Assembly (NCBI RefSeq): GCF_947487805.1 | Contig: NZ_CANKXW010000006.1 | Location: 124,001-188,000, forward strand | Source: an uncultured Tateyamaria sp. | GTDB taxonomy: Bacteria; Pseudomonadota; Alphaproteobacteria; Rhodobacterales; Rhodobacteraceae | Length of the DNA stretch: 64,000 nucleotides | Direction: 5' to 3' | Shown: in pieces, positions 47,749 to 57,631 of the stretch | Position numbering within the stretch: the first letter of the stretch is position 1 | Layout: every line of letters starts with the position of its first letter | Position numbers and translations under genes: made by a program | Notes under the pieces: generated by a model | The model's input: only the letters and a program-made list of their open reading frames with translations | Told to the model about the DNA's origin: nothing | The model's database searches: none

Positions 47749-49302
47749 TCAGGCCGTCGACATACCACCACGCATAGCCGTTCGGGCAGACGTCGATATT
47801 GAAGTTTGGTCGTTCAAGATCGCCTCGGCCGCGTGCCGGGCGGAGAGTGTCGCCATCGGGACACCGGCCCCCGGATGGGTCCCGCCCCCCGCGAGGTAGA
47901 GGTTCGGGATCTGCGTACGCGCGCGCGGCCGGTTCAGCGCCGCCGTCAGCCCGTGCGGCGTCTGGCCGTAGAGTGCGCCCAAGCTTGCCGGAAACATCTG
48001 TGCGAACACGTGTGGGGGTGTCACGGCGTCCGTCGTCGGGGTCGGGCTGAAAGTGATGCCCGCCTGTGTCATCTGTTGCGTGATCTGATGAAGCCATGGG
48101 GAGAGGTCCTCGGGCCCGGAATCGGGCGTAGTGTCGGCGGCAGTGGCCGGGGCGTTGGTGATGATCTCGAACCGTTCGAGCGGCGGTGGCGTGCCTGTCT
48201 GGCCGCGGTCGAGGGCGCAGATGTAGAAGGACGGGGTGGCGGGGATGCGGCCCGCCATGAGGTCGCGGAACTCGGCCTCGGCATCGGCGGCGAAGAACAC
48301 GTTGTGGTGGGCGAGGTCCGGGCCGTGGGGCGTGGCGGCAAAGCTGAGCACGCGGGCGGAAAAGCTGCGTTTTGCGCGGGTGGTTTGTGGTGCGACGTGT
48401 GCCGTGGAGGGGCCAAGTGCCCCGGTCGCCAGCGCGCGCGGGTCGCCTGCGTGCACCAGCACGTCGCAGGGCAGGCGCGCGCCGCCCGACAGGTGGACAG
48501 CAGACGCGCGGCCTTGTTGCACTTCGATCCGGTCGACATGGGCGCCGGTGCGGGTGTCGACGCCGTGCTGGTCCAGCAATGCGGCCAGTGCTTGCGTGAG
48601 TTTGTGCATGCCGCCCTCGACCACCCAGACGCCTTGCGCCTCGGCCTGCCAGATCAGTGACAGGAGGGCGGGGGCGTGGGTTGGGCTGCCGCCGACATAG
48701 GTGGCGTAGCGGCCAAAGAGCTGGCGCAGGCGGGGGTCGTCAAAGCTGTGTCGCAGGAGGCCGCGCAGGGTGGACAGAGGCGCCATGGCGGGGATCAGCG
48801 CGGGCTGGGCCAGCACCTTGGCGACGAGCGTCGTGATCCGGGGATCGGCGGTTTGCATCATGGGCGCGTCAAAGGCGCTGAAGAGCGACCGGGTGCGCGC
48901 GCAGAACTGGGTGAACTGTGCCGCCGCCTTGGCCCCGGCAAAGGCGCGGACGGCCCCGATACTGCGTTCGTGATCGGCGTAGAGGTCAAGCTGTGACCCG
49001 TCGGGCCAGAAGTGCCGCTCCAGCGTGTCCTGTTTGATCAGCGTCACGTGATCGTCGAGGGACGCGCCAAGCTGGGCAAAGAGGTCATCGAAGACGTGCC
49101 GCATCGTCAGCACGGTTGGCCCGGCATCGATGGGCCCGGCGGGCGACGGGATCGTGCGGATCTTGCCCCCCACCGCGTCGTGCCGTTCCAGCAGCGTCAC
49201 CGCATAGCCCGCCGCGCGCAGGCGCACGGCACAGGCGAGCCCCGCGATGCCCGCGCCGATGATCACCGCGCGCAGCGGTGCGGGGGCAGACACGTGAGTC
49301 AT
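47749..49302 (-). CDS. crtD: Methoxyneurosporene/hydroxyneurosporene dehydrogenase
   Basis: 517 residues from the ATG at 49302. FAD motif GAGIAG at 16-21; C-terminal NLYLAGGGTHPGAGVPMATL. CrtI-like desaturase acting at C-3,4 in spheroidene synthesis. The frame stays open to 49725 but that extension crosses a PpsR operator and crtE and is rejected. First gene of the crtD-crtC minus-strand unit, divergent from crtE. Confidence 0.94.
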   Translation of the reverse strand: MTHVSAPAPLRAVIIGAGIAGLACAVRLRAAGYAVTLLERHDAVGGKIRTIPSPAGPIDAGPTVLTMRHVFDDLFAQLGASLDDHVTLIKQDTLERHFWPDGSQLDLYADHERSIGAVRAFAGAKAAAQFTQFCARTRSLFSAFDAPMMQTADPRITTLVAKVLAQPALIPAMAPLSTLRGLLRHSFDDPRLRQLFGRYATYVGGSPTHAPALLSLIWQAEAQGVWVVEGGMHKLTQALAALLDQHGVDTRTGAHVDRIEVQQGRASAVHLSGGARLPCDVLVHAGDPRALATGALGPSTAHVAPQTTRAKRSFSARVLSFAATPHGPDLAHHNVFFAADAEAEFRDLMAGRIPATPSFYICALDRGQTGTPPPLERFEIITNAPATAADTTPDSGPEDLSPWLHQITQQMTQAGITFSPTPTTDAVTPPHVFAQMFPASLGALYGQTPHGLTAALNRPRARTQIPNLYLAGGGTHPGAGVPMATLSARHAAEAILNDQTSISTSARTAMRGGMSTA

Positions 49303-49357
49303 GCGAAAGAGGCCGGGCGTTCGTACATGGCGCGATTGTTGACTCGTGATCGCAATG

Positions 49358-49375
49358 TGTCCAGTATGATTTACA
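49358..49375. promoter_or_regulatory. PpsR operator, crtD/crtE intergenic
   Basis: TGTCCAGTATGATTTACA, TGT-N12-ACA, 48 nt before crtE and 55 nt before crtD. Confidence 0.82.
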
Positions 49376-49423
49376 CTTTGGTGTCTCGAATGTGTGACAT
49401 CCTGCATCTTGGGGAGCCTTGCC

Positions 49424-50305
49424 ATGGGCCTGAACACACGAATCGAAGCGGCCATCGCAGAGGCGGTTGCCGTCGGGCAGGGCAAGGGGCGCGCGACGCC
49501 GCCACGGTTGGCCAGCGCGCTGCAATACGCCACTGCACCCGGCGGGGCACGGATCCGGCCCACTATCCTGATGTCGGTCGCGATGGCCTGCGGGGACGAC
49601 CAGCCCAGGATTGCCAATGCCGCCGCCTCGGCGCTGGAGATGATCCACTGTGCCAGCCTTGTCCATGACGACCTGCCCTGTTTTGACGATGCGGATGTGC
49701 GGCGCGGCAAGCCGAGCGTGCACAAAGCCTATTCCGAACCTCTGGCCGTGCTGGCGGGCGATAGCCTGATCGTGCTGGCCTTTGAAACGCTGGCGCGGCA
49801 GTCGGGTCTGGCGCCCGACCGGGTGGCACAACTGATCATCACGCTGGCGCAGCGCACGGGCATGCCCGGTGGCATCTGTGCCGGGCAGGGATGGGAAAGT
49901 GAAACGCAGGTGGACCTGTCGGCCTATCATCAGGCCAAGACCGGCGCGCTGTTTATCGCGGCCACGCAGATGGGGGCCATTGCCGCAGGGCAGGAGGCCG
50001 AGCCGTGGTTCGAGCTGGGCGACCGGATTGGTGAGGCGTTTCAGGTGGCCGATGATCTGCGCGACGCGTTGTACGACGCGGACACGCTGGGCAAGCCTGC
50101 GGGTCAGGACGATCTGCATGGGCGGCCCAATGCGGTGACGCTGTTGGGCGTGCAGGGGGCGATCAGTCGCCTCAAGGATATTCTGGGCGGTGCGATTGCG
50201 TCGATCCCAAGCTGCCCCGGTGAGGCGCAGCTGGCCGAGATGGTGCGCATGTATGCGGAGCGTCTGACGCCCGTGGTCGCACCGAGCCGCGTGCCCGGCG
50301 AATGA
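49424..50305 (+). CDS. crtE: Geranylgeranyl diphosphate synthase
   Basis: 293 residues. First aspartate-rich motif DDLPCFDD (82-89) and second DDLRD (210-214) of trans-prenyltransferases. Supplies GGPP to CrtB and BchG. GGGGAG lies 7 nt before the ATG. Start of the crtEF-bchCXYZ-puf run; ATGA overlap with crtF. Confidence 0.95.
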   Translation: MGLNTRIEAAIAEAVAVGQGKGRATPPRLASALQYATAPGGARIRPTILMSVAMACGDDQPRIANAAASALEMIHCASLVHDDLPCFDDADVRRGKPSVHKAYSEPLAVLAGDSLIVLAFETLARQSGLAPDRVAQLIITLAQRTGMPGGICAGQGWESETQVDLSAYHQAKTGALFIAATQMGAIAAGQEAEPWFELGDRIGEAFQVADDLRDALYDADTLGKPAGQDDLHGRPNAVTLLGVQGAISRLKDILGGAIASIPSCPGEAQLAEMVRMYAERLTPVVAPSRVPGE

Positions 50306-51429
50306 GTGTCGAGGCCCATGACCTTCCCGCGTGGCCCAAGTACCGGGTGAGCGGCTGGTTGAACCGGCTGATTGCGCGGCCGGGGTTCCAGAGCTGGGCC
50401 AGCAAGTTTCCCCTGACCCGTGGTCAAGCGCGCGCCGACGGTGCGGCGCTGTTCGATGTGGTGCAGGGGTTTGTGCAGAGCCAGGTGTTGATGGCCGTGG
50501 TCGAGTTGGACCTGTTGCGCCGGTTGCGCGCGGGGCCGCAAAGTGCCGAGGCGCTGGCGCGGGCCTGTGATGTGCCCGCGGACCGGATGCAGGTGCTGTT
50601 GCAGGCGGGTGCTGCGCTTGGGTTGTTACGGCGCAAGCGCGACCGGTTTGGTCTGGCCCGCAAGGGGGCGGCGTTGATGGGCGTGCCGGGGCTGGAGGCG
50701 ATGATTCGTCACCACAAGGCGTTCTATGATGATCTGCGCGATCCGGTGGCGTTGCTGCGCGGACCGGAGGAGACGCGGTTGAGCCAGTTCTGGCCCTATG
50801 TGTTTGGCGGCGACGTGCCTGCGCCCGAGGCCGCGATCTATTCCGACCTGATGGCGCAGTCGCAGAGGCTGGTGGCCGAGGACACGCTGCGCGCGGTGTC
50901 GTTGAAAGGTGTGCGGCATTTGCTGGACGTTGGTGGTGGCACCGGCGCGTTTCTGGAGGCGGCGGGGCGTGCCGCGCCGTCCATGCAGATGACCCTGTTT
51001 GATTTGCCCGCTGTCGTGCCGGATGCGCAGGCGCGGTTTGATGCCGCCGGCATGGCGGGCCGGGTGTCCATTGTGCCGGGGTCGTTCCGCGAGGATGCCT
51101 TGCCCGGCGGGGCCGATGCGGTGTCCTTGATCCGTGTGCTTTATGATCATTCCGATGACACGGTGCGTGCGCTGCTGGCGCGGGTGCATGATGCGTTGCC
51201 CGAAGGCGGGCGGTTGATTGTGTCCGAGCCGATGGGGGGTGGCGCGCGGCCTGATCGGGCCGGTGACGTGTATTTTGCGTTCTACACTATGGCGATGCAG
51301 ACGGGCCGCGCCCGGTCCGCCGCCGAGATCGAGGCGCTGTTGCGCGAGGCGGGATTCGGCCAGATCCGCAGCCCGGCGCCTGCGCGCGCCTATGTGACCC
51401 GCGTGTTGACGGCGGTGCGTCAAGGTTGA
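50302..51429 (+). CDS. crtF: Hydroxyneurosporene O-methyltransferase
   Basis: 375 residues. N-terminal dimerisation helices, then a Class I methyltransferase domain with DVGGGTG at 209-215. Methylates the tertiary hydroxyl made by CrtC to form methoxy carotenoids. Coupled to crtE by ATGA. Strongly G-rich coding strand compared with plus-strand genes left of 37 kb. Confidence 0.94.
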   Translation: MSVEAHDLPAWPKYRVSGWLNRLIARPGFQSWASKFPLTRGQARADGAALFDVVQGFVQSQVLMAVVELDLLRRLRAGPQSAEALARACDVPADRMQVLLQAGAALGLLRRKRDRFGLARKGAALMGVPGLEAMIRHHKAFYDDLRDPVALLRGPEETRLSQFWPYVFGGDVPAPEAAIYSDLMAQSQRLVAEDTLRAVSLKGVRHLLDVGGGTGAFLEAAGRAAPSMQMTLFDLPAVVPDAQARFDAAGMAGRVSIVPGSFREDALPGGADAVSLIRVLYDHSDDTVRALLARVHDALPEGGRLIVSEPMGGGARPDRAGDVYFAFYTMAMQTGRARSAAEIEALLREAGFGQIRSPAPARAYVTRVLTAVRQG

Positions 51430-51441
51430 TTCACGGGAATG

Positions 51442-51485
51442 TGTCTAATCTGATTGACACATTGGAATGTCCATCTAGAATGACA
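51442..51485. promoter_or_regulatory. Tandem PpsR operators upstream of bchC
   Basis: TGTCTAATCTGATTGACA (51442-51459) and TGTCCATCTAGAATGACA (51468-51485), 8 bp apart. The same tandem layout controls bchC in Rhodobacter, with the sites over the promoter. Confidence 0.92.
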
Positions 51486-51560
51486 CTTAACAAAATGTCG
51501 CACCCGTCTGAGTCTCTGATGCACAGGACCAAAGAGCGGCGCGCCAACAAGGAGACAGTC

Positions 51561-52496
51561 TTGGACACCACCGCCGTCCTTCTCAAGGGTCCTCGGGATC
51601 TGGATGTGGACACGCTGGCGCTGACCGCGCCGGGCGCGGGCGATCTAGTTGTCGAGGTGTCTCACTCCGGGATTTCGACGGGGACGGAAAAGCTGTTCTG
51701 GTCGGGCGAGATGCCGCCCTTTCCGGGGATGGGGTATCCGCTGGTGCCGGGCTACGAGGCTGCGGGCGAGGTGGTCGAGGCCGGTGTGCTGACCGGGTTC
51801 AAGCCGGGCGACCGTGTGTTCGTGCCGGGGGCGAATTGCTATGAGGGGGCCTTTGGCCTCTTTGGCGGTGCGTCGCGTTTGCTGGTGAGTGACAGCGAGC
51901 GGGTGACGCGGATTGATGCGGGCATGGGGCCTGAGGGTGCGCTGCTCGCGCTGGCCGCGACGGCGCGTCATGCGATGGCCGGGATGAACAAGGCGGTGCC
52001 GGACCTGATCGTGGGTCATGGTGTGCTGGGCCGGTTGCTGGCGCGGCTGACGATTGCCGCCGGTGCGCCTGCGCCCACCGTTTGGGAGATTGACCCCGCC
52101 CGCCGCAGCGGTGCGCAGGGTTACGAGGTGGTGGATCCCGAGAGCGATCCGCGCCGCGATTACACGTCGATCTATGACGCATCGGGGCAGGGCGCCTTGC
52201 TGAACGATCTGGTGGGGCGCATCGCCAAGGGTGGTGAGATCGTGCTGGCCGGGTTCTATTCCGCGCCTCTGTCCTTTGCCTTTCCGCCCGCCTTCATGAA
52301 GGAGGCGCGGTTCCGCGTGGCCGCCGAGTGGACGCGCGAAGACCTCGCCGCGACGCGGGCGCTGGTCGAATGCGGGGCGCTGAGCCTTGCGGGATTGATC
52401 ACACATACACGGGCGGCGGCAGATGCGCGCGCGGCCTATAAGCAGGCGTTCAGCGATGGCGACTGTTTGAAGATGATTTTGGACTGGGAGCACTAG
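51561..52496 (+). CDS. bchC: Bacteriochlorophyllide C3-hydroxyethyl dehydrogenase
   Basis: 311 residues from a TTG at 51561; AAGGAG lies 6 nt before it and the protein then begins [11 protein letters not shown], as in Rhodobacter BchC. The open frame to 51426 runs through both PpsR sites and is rejected. Zinc-dehydrogenase-like fold ([19 protein letters not shown]) that oxidises the 3-hydroxyethyl group to acetyl. Confidence 0.94.
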   Translation: MDTTAVLLKGPRDLDVDTLALTAPGAGDLVVEVSHSGISTGTEKLFWSGEMPPFPGMGYPLVPGYEAAGEVVEAGVLTGFKPGDRVFVPGANCYEGAFGLFGGASRLLVSDSERVTRIDAGMGPEGALLALAATARHAMAGMNKAVPDLIVGHGVLGRLLARLTIAAGAPAPTVWEIDPARRSGAQGYEVVDPESDPRRDYTSIYDASGQGALLNDLVGRIAKGGEIVLAGFYSAPLSFAFPPAFMKEARFRVAAEWTREDLAATRALVECGALSLAGLITHTRAAADARAAYKQAFSDGDCLKMILDWEH

Positions 52497-52498
52497 CC

Positions 52499-53500
52499 GT
52501 GAAAGACGAAGTACCGAACCTCAAGGATTTCGATCAGCGTCTGCGCGACGAGGCGAACGAAGATCTGGCCGATGTGCTGCCTGCCGAGGCGACGAAGGAC
52601 ACGCAGATCATCGCGATCTATGGCAAGGGCGGCATCGGCAAGTCGTTCACGCTCGCCAACCTCAGCCACATGATGGCCGAGCAGGGCAAGCGCGTGTTGC
52701 TGATCGGGTGCGATCCCAAATCCGACACCACGTCGCTGCTCTTTGGTGGCAAGGCGTGCCCCACGATCATCGAGACCTCGACCCGCAAGAAGCTGGCGGG
52801 CGAAGAGGTCGCCATCGGCGACGTGTGTTTCAAGCGCGGCGGCGTGTTCGCGATGGAGCTGGGCGGGCCCGAGGTTGGGCGCGGCTGTGGCGGCCGTGGG
52901 ATCATCCACGGGTTCGAGTTGCTGGAGAAGCTGGGGTTCCACGATTGGGACTTTGACTACGTCCTGCTCGATTTCCTGGGCGACGTGGTCTGCGGCGGCT
53001 TTGGCCTGCCGATTGCGCGGGACATGGCGCAGAAGGTGATCCTGGTGGCGTCCAACGATTTGCAGTCGCTCTATGTGGCGAACAACGTCTGTTCTGCTGT
53101 GGAGTATTTCCGCAAGCTGGGCGGCAATGTCGGTGTCGCCGGTCTGGTCATCAACAAGGATGACGGGTCGGGTGAGGCGCAGGCCTTTGCCGAGGCGGTG
53201 GACATTCCGATCCTGGCGTCGATCCCGCAAAATGATGACCTGCGCAAGAAATCCGCCAACTACCAGATCGTCGGCACAGCCGAATCCGAGTGGGGTGCGC
53301 TCTTTGCCGAGCTGGGCATGAACGTGGCTGTGGCTCCGCCTGTGCGGCCTGCGCCGCTGAGCCAGGACGGGTTGCTGGAACTGTTTGACGGGTCGGAAAC
53401 CGGCGCGGGCATCGAGCTGCAACCGGCCACGGATATGGACATGCGCGGCAAGAACGCGGCGCCCAAAGAGAGCCTGGAGGTCATTTATGACCAGGCATGA
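52499..53500 (+). CDS. bchX: Chlorophyllide a reductase iron protein subunit X
   Basis: 333 residues from a GTG at 52499, with GGGAG 9 nt upstream. P-loop GKGGIGKS at 42-49 and cluster ligands in GRGCGGRG and DVVCGG. Delivers electrons to BchY-BchZ to reduce the B ring of chlorophyllide. Overlaps a 70-residue ORF by 14 nt. Confidence 0.96.
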   Translation: MKDEVPNLKDFDQRLRDEANEDLADVLPAEATKDTQIIAIYGKGGIGKSFTLANLSHMMAEQGKRVLLIGCDPKSDTTSLLFGGKACPTIIETSTRKKLAGEEVAIGDVCFKRGGVFAMELGGPEVGRGCGGRGIIHGFELLEKLGFHDWDFDYVLLDFLGDVVCGGFGLPIARDMAQKVILVASNDLQSLYVANNVCSAVEYFRKLGGNVGVAGLVINKDDGSGEAQAFAEAVDIPILASIPQNDDLRKKSANYQIVGTAESEWGALFAELGMNVAVAPPVRPAPLSQDGLLELFDGSETGAGIELQPATDMDMRGKNAAPKESLEVIYDQA

Positions 53501-53699
53501 CTCCCTTGACCTCGAGGTACGGATCCTGAGCACCGTGCACCGCGCGGAGCACAGTCAGGAGATCACCCAGAACGGACGCCAATCGCTGCGCCAGGCGCAG
53601 GAGCGGCTGCGCCTGGCGCAGGAGCGGCTGCGCCGGACGATGGAGGCCTGTGCCCGTGCGCGCGCGCTGGCGGAGATGAGCAAGGACGTCCTGTCGTGA
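53487..53699 (+). CDS. 70-residue coiled-coil ORF between bchX and bchY
   Basis: Starts MTRHDSLDLEVRILSTVHRA at 53487 with GGAGG 6 nt upstream inside bchX. Nearly all helix-forming and charged; it contains the internal repeat QAQERLR-LAQERLR (a 21-nt DNA repeat) and ends AEMSKDVLS. Its stop overlaps the bchY GTG start (GTGA). No membrane segment or Cys cluster. It does not belong to the classical bchXYZ set of Rhodobacter as I know it. Real translation is likely from the two couplings; function unknown. Confidence 0.65.
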   Translation: MTRHDSLDLEVRILSTVHRAEHSQEITQNGRQSLRQAQERLRLAQERLRRTMEACARARALAEMSKDVLS

Positions 53700-55261
53700 G
53701 CCCCAAGGTGACATATGACGCCGCAGACGCGGTGGAGGTGACCCAAGGACACCCGCGCGAGGCAGAGATGCCAACCGCCACGGGTGTGGACGGTCTGGGC
53801 TGTCATTCCGGGTCTGAGATGGAAAAGGCCGCGCGTATGGCGGGCAATTCCGAGATGCTGGACCAGTTTGCCGCCGACTATCCGCAGGGCCCCCATGACA
53901 AGCCGCAGTCGATGTGCCCCGCCTTTGGGTCGCTGCGTGTGGGCTTGCGGATGCGCCGGGTGGCGACTGTGCTGAGCGGGTCGGCCTGTTGTGTCTATGG
54001 GCTGACATTCGTGTCCCATTTTTATGGTGCGCGGCGGTCGGTCGGCTATGTGCCGTTCAATTCCGAAACGCTGGTGACTGGCAAGCTGTTCGAGGACATT
54101 CGAGAGTCTGTTCACGATCTGGCCGACCCTGAGAAATACGACGCCATTGTCGTGACGAACCTGTGTGTTCCCACAGCCTCGGGCGTGCCGCTCCGGCTGT
54201 TGCCGGACGAGATCAATGGTGTCCGGATCGTCGGGATCGACGTGCCCGGATTTGGTATTCCCACGCATGCTGAAGCCAAGGATGTTCTGGCTGGAGCGAT
54301 GTTGAACTATGCCCGCGCCGAAGTAGAGGCGGGGCCGGTGGCTGCTCCGGTGGGTGGGAAGTCTGATCGCCCGACCGTGGCTTTGTTGGGAGAGATGTTC
54401 CCGGCGGATCCCATGATGATCGGGCAGATGCTGGCGCCTTTGGGCCTTGCTGCGGGGCCTGTGGTGCCGTGTCGGGAGTGGCGTGAGCTTTATGCCGCTT
54501 TGGACAGTGCCGTCGTGGCGGCGGTGCATCCGTTCTATACGGCGGCGGTGCGCGAGTTTCAGGCGGCGGGGCGTCCCGTGGTCGGGTCCGCGCCTGTGGG
54601 CCGGGATGGCACGGCGGAATGGCTCAAGAATATCGGCGCGGCCTATGGGTGCAGCGCCGAGCAAGTGGCCGAGGCGCAGAACGCCATCCTCCCGGCGATT
54701 TCTGGTGCCTTGGCTGCGACACCGATCAAGGGGACGATCACGCTGTCGGGCTATGAAGGGTCCGAGTTGCTGGTGGCACGCCTGTTGATCGAGAGCGGGG
54801 CGGAGGTGCCTTATGTGGGCACGGCCTGTCCGCGCACGCCGTGGAACGCCGACGATCAGGCGTGGCTGGAGGCCAAGGGCGTGAAGGTGAAATTCCGCGC
54901 GTCGCTGGAAGATGATTGTGCGGCGATGGAGGCGGTGCAGCCCGATCTGGCCATTGGCACGACGCCCGTGGTGCAGAAGGCCAAGGAGCTGGGCATTCCG
55001 GGATTGTATTTCACCAACCTGATTTCTGCGCGGCCCCTGATGGGTGTGGCGGGCGCCGGGTCGCTGGCCGAGGTGATCAATGCGGCGATCGCCAACAAGG
55101 GGCGCATGGATCACATGAAAGCGTTTTTTGAAGGTGTGGGGACCGGTGACACGGCGGGCGTCTGGGAAGGCGCGCCCAACCTGCGGCCTGATTTCCGGGC
55201 GCAGAATGCCAAGAAGCTGGAGCGTCAGGCCAAGGCGGCGAAGGCCGCGGAGATGATCTGA
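53696..55261 (+). CDS. bchY: Chlorophyllide a reductase subunit Y
   Basis: 521 residues from a GTG at 53696. Nitrogenase-like fold; Cys residues in [18 protein letters not shown] and SGSACCVYG correspond to cluster ligands. Forms a heterotetramer with BchZ. Translation coupled to the small ORF upstream (GTGA). A double palindromic repeat follows before bchZ. Confidence 0.96.
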   Translation: MSPKVTYDAADAVEVTQGHPREAEMPTATGVDGLGCHSGSEMEKAARMAGNSEMLDQFAADYPQGPHDKPQSMCPAFGSLRVGLRMRRVATVLSGSACCVYGLTFVSHFYGARRSVGYVPFNSETLVTGKLFEDIRESVHDLADPEKYDAIVVTNLCVPTASGVPLRLLPDEINGVRIVGIDVPGFGIPTHAEAKDVLAGAMLNYARAEVEAGPVAAPVGGKSDRPTVALLGEMFPADPMMIGQMLAPLGLAAGPVVPCREWRELYAALDSAVVAAVHPFYTAAVREFQAAGRPVVGSAPVGRDGTAEWLKNIGAAYGCSAEQVAEAQNAILPAISGALAATPIKGTITLSGYEGSELLVARLLIESGAEVPYVGTACPRTPWNADDQAWLEAKGVKVKFRASLEDDCAAMEAVQPDLAIGTTPVVQKAKELGIPGLYFTNLISARPLMGVAGAGSLAEVINAAIANKGRMDHMKAFFEGVGTGDTAGVWEGAPNLRPDFRAQNAKKLERQAKAAKAAEMI

Positions 55262-55289
55262 TGCTGGCGCGGGTGACATACGCGCGGAC

Positions 55290-55339
55290 GGTGGGCAGAA
55301 ACTGCCCACCCTACGTAGGGTGGGCAATGTTGCCCACCA
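55290..55339. repeat. Two back-to-back GGTGGGCA-type repeats between bchY and bchZ
   Basis: GGTGGGCAGAAACTGCCCAC then CCTACGTAGGG as centre, then TGGGCAATGTTGCCCACC. The two units are inverted on the CTACGTAG centre and lie in the 91-nt gap inside an operon. Confidence 0.88.
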
Positions 55340-55352
55340 CTGGCGGTGCCTC

Positions 55353-56876
55353 ATGCTGATCATGGATCACGATCGGGCCGGGGGCTATTGGGGCGCTGTT
55401 TATGCGTTCTGTGCCGTGAAGGGGTTGCAGTGTGTGATTGATGGCCCTGTGGGCTGCGAGAACCTGCCGGTGACGTCTGTGTTGCACTACACCGATGCGT
55501 TGCCGCCGCATGAGTTGCCGATTGTGACCACTGGTCTGGGCGAGGAAGAGCTGGGACGGGACGGCACCGAGGGCGCGATGAAGCGGGCCTGGGGTACGCT
55601 GGATCCGGCGCTGCCTGCGGTCGTTGTGACCGGGTCGATTGCCGAGATGATTGGCGGGGGTGTGACCCCCATGGGCACGAATATTCAGAGATTCCTGCCG
55701 CGCACCATTGATGAGGATCAGTGGGAAGCGGCGGATCGGGCGATGACCTGGATCTTTACCGAGTTCGGTATGACCAAGGGTCGGATGCCGCCCGAGAAGA
55801 AACGCGAGGAAGGTGCGCGTCCTCGCGTGAATATCCTCGGTCCGATGTATGGCACGTTCAACATGCCATCCGATCTGGCCGAGATCCGCAGGCTGGTCGA
55901 AGGGATCGGCTGCGAGGTCAACATGGTGATGCCTCTGGGCGCGCATGTGGCCGAAATGAGAGATCTGGTAAATGCGGATGTGAACATCTGCATGTACCGC
56001 GAGTTCGGGCGCGGGTTGTGCGAGCTTCTTGCCAAGCCGTATCTACAAGCCCCGATAGGGGTCGAGAGTACCACCAAGTTCCTGCGCGCACTGGGGACCT
56101 TGGTGGGCCTCGACCCCGAACCTTTTATCCAGCGCGAGAAGCATTCGACGCTCAAGCCTGTGTGGGATCTATGGCGGTCCGTGACGCAGGATTTCTTTGC
56201 CACCGCCAGTTTCGCGGTGGTGGCGAACGAGACCTATGCCCGTGGGCTGCGCCTGTTTCTTGAGGACGACATGGGCTTGCCTTGCGCCTTTGCCACCGCG
56301 CGGGTGGCGGGCAAGAAGACCAACAACGAGGAAGTGCGGGCCTGGATGGGCCAGAAGCGCCCGTTGGTGGTGTTCGGGTCGATCAATGAAAAGATGTATC
56401 TGGCCGAGCTGAAGGGCGGGCATGGGCCGAGCCCGGCGTTCATCCCGGCGTCTTTCCCCGGTGCCGCGATCCGGCGGGCGACGGGTACGCCGTTCATGGG
56501 CTATGCCGGCGCGACCTACCTCATTCAGGAAGTCTGCAACGGGCTTTTTGATGCGCTGTTCCACATTTTGCCTCTGGCCACCGACATGGATGCCGCCGAG
56601 GCCACACCGACGACCCTGCGCCGCGATTTCCCCTGGGATGACGACGCGCAGGCCATGCTGGACCGCATTGTCGCCCAGCACCCCATCCTGACCCGAATTT
56701 CCGCGGCAAAGACCCTACGCGATGCGGCTGAGCAAGCAGCCCTCGCAAGCGGTGCGGACCGGGTTGTGATTGAAACCGTGCGCGCTCTCGATCCGGCTCT
56801 GGCCGGATCGACAGAGGACAAGGACCCTGCATTGGCCGGGTCGTCAGACAACGTTTCCGAGGGAGGAACACCATGA
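55353..56876 (+). CDS. bchZ: Chlorophyllide a reductase subunit Z
   Basis: 507 residues starting [20 protein letters not shown], the conserved BchZ N-terminus, so the ATG at 55353 is preferred over 55320, which lies in the repeat. [13 protein letters not shown] holds a cluster Cys near residue 35. The extreme C-terminus has a duplicated DPALAGS unit that looks lineage-specific. ATGA overlap with pufQ. Confidence 0.95.
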   Translation: MLIMDHDRAGGYWGAVYAFCAVKGLQCVIDGPVGCENLPVTSVLHYTDALPPHELPIVTTGLGEEELGRDGTEGAMKRAWGTLDPALPAVVVTGSIAEMIGGGVTPMGTNIQRFLPRTIDEDQWEAADRAMTWIFTEFGMTKGRMPPEKKREEGARPRVNILGPMYGTFNMPSDLAEIRRLVEGIGCEVNMVMPLGAHVAEMRDLVNADVNICMYREFGRGLCELLAKPYLQAPIGVESTTKFLRALGTLVGLDPEPFIQREKHSTLKPVWDLWRSVTQDFFATASFAVVANETYARGLRLFLEDDMGLPCAFATARVAGKKTNNEEVRAWMGQKRPLVVFGSINEKMYLAELKGGHGPSPAFIPASFPGAAIRRATGTPFMGYAGATYLIQEVCNGLFDALFHILPLATDMDAAEATPTTLRRDFPWDDDAQAMLDRIVAQHPILTRISAAKTLRDAAEQAALASGADRVVIETVRALDPALAGSTEDKDPALAGSSDNVSEGGTP

Positions 56877-57100
56877 CTGACATGACGTCGAACCTGAGCA
56901 CCGACGCGCCGAAGAAACGCAGCGGAGAAAAGACCGAGTTCATGGTCTATTTCGCGATCATCTTTGTGGCGACGCTGCCGCTGGCGTGCCTGACATGGGC
57001 GCTGGCCGCGATCAAGTCGCGGTCGTTCACCGACAAGGGCCCGATGGCCCGCGCGTGGACCCAGGCCCGGATCATCACGCCGATGATCTTTAACGCGTGA
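56873..57100 (+). CDS. pufQ: PufQ, cytochrome-subunit-like regulator of bacteriochlorophyll synthesis
   Basis: 75 residues; one membrane helix at about 24-43 ([20 protein letters not shown]) and the basic tail [20 protein letters not shown] typical of PufQ. GAGGGAGG precedes the ATG. PufQ is needed for normal bacteriochlorophyll formation in Rhodobacter. It opens the puf operon directly after bchZ. Confidence 0.92.
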   Translation: MTDMTSNLSTDAPKKRSGEKTEFMVYFAIIFVATLPLACLTWALAAIKSRSFTDKGPMARAWTQARIITPMIFNA

Positions 57101-57286
57101 TCCGCGACGACCTGCATATCTGCGCCGGCCCCTCGGGCCGCGCCACCGAATGTCCCAGCCTGTGTGCGCCTGCTGTGACCCAAGACTGGACGCCTGATCT
57201 CAGGTGGACAGAGCCCGGAGGGGGTGACCCCAATGGACCCGGCCGCGGGGTGCGCGGCTTCAGCATGCAATTCCGGAGGAATTCTT
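57101..57286 (+). other. pufQ-pufB leader region
   Basis: 186 nt with GC-rich inverted repeats (for example GCGCCGGCCCCTCGGGCCGC near 57121) and the strong pufB ribosome site CCGGAGGAATTC (57273-57284). In Rhodobacter the matching region holds processing sites. A GTG-started frame at 57097-57294 is judged not to be a gene. Confidence 0.4.
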
Positions 57287-57430
57287 ATGGCTGACAACCT
57301 GTCTTTCACAGGTCTCACAGACGAGCAGGCGCAAGAGCTGCACGCTGTCTATATGAGCGGGCTCTGGCTGTTTTCAGCCGTGGCCGTCGTCGCTCACTTG
57401 GCAGTGTTCATCTGGCGTCCGTGGTTCTGA
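57287..57430 (+). CDS. pufB: Light-harvesting 1 beta chain
   Basis: 47 residues, starting [20 protein letters not shown]; bacteriochlorophyll ligand His37 (VVAHLAVF) and a second His19; C-terminal W-R-P-W-F. GGAGGAATTCTT lies before the ATG. Single membrane helix. Upstream in-frame ATGs are not used because the SD is here. Confidence 0.97.
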   Translation: MADNLSFTGLTDEQAQELHAVYMSGLWLFSAVAVVAHLAVFIWRPWF

Positions 57431-57444
57431 GGAGGGATTAGCAA

Positions 57445-57603
57445 ATGGCAAAGTTCTACAAGATCTGGCTCATCTTTGATCCCCGTCGTGTGTTTGTCGC
57501 ACAAGGCGTTTTCCTGTTCCTGCTGGCGGCGATGATTCACCTCGTCCTGCTGAGCACGGACCACTTCAACTGGTTCGAGCTGGCCGCGCAAAGCGCCCAG
57601 TAA
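57445..57603 (+). CDS. pufA: Light-harvesting 1 alpha chain
   Basis: 52 residues starting [20 protein letters not shown]; bacteriochlorophyll ligand His32 (AAMIHLVLL). GAGGAGGGATTAG precedes the ATG, 14 nt after pufB. With PufB it forms the ring antenna around the reaction centre. A stable stem-loop follows. Confidence 0.97.
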   Translation: MAKFYKIWLIFDPRRVFVAQGVFLFLLAAMIHLVLLSTDHFNWFELAAQSAQ

Positions 57604-57631
57604 GACCCGCGCGAAGCGGATCACAAGCAAA

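Noticed and set aside
49303-49725. Upstream extension of crtD
   Set aside because: Runs through a PpsR operator and opposite crtE; the flavin motif starts right after the ATG at 49302.
51426-51560. Upstream extension of bchC from the ATG at 51426
   Set aside because: It would translate both PpsR operators; the TTG at 51561 has AAGGAG and gives the conserved N-terminus.
57097-57294. GTG-started 65-codon frame between pufQ and pufB
   Set aside because: It overlaps the pufQ stop, but has no ribosome site or recognisable motif, and it ends inside the pufB start; judged leader RNA.
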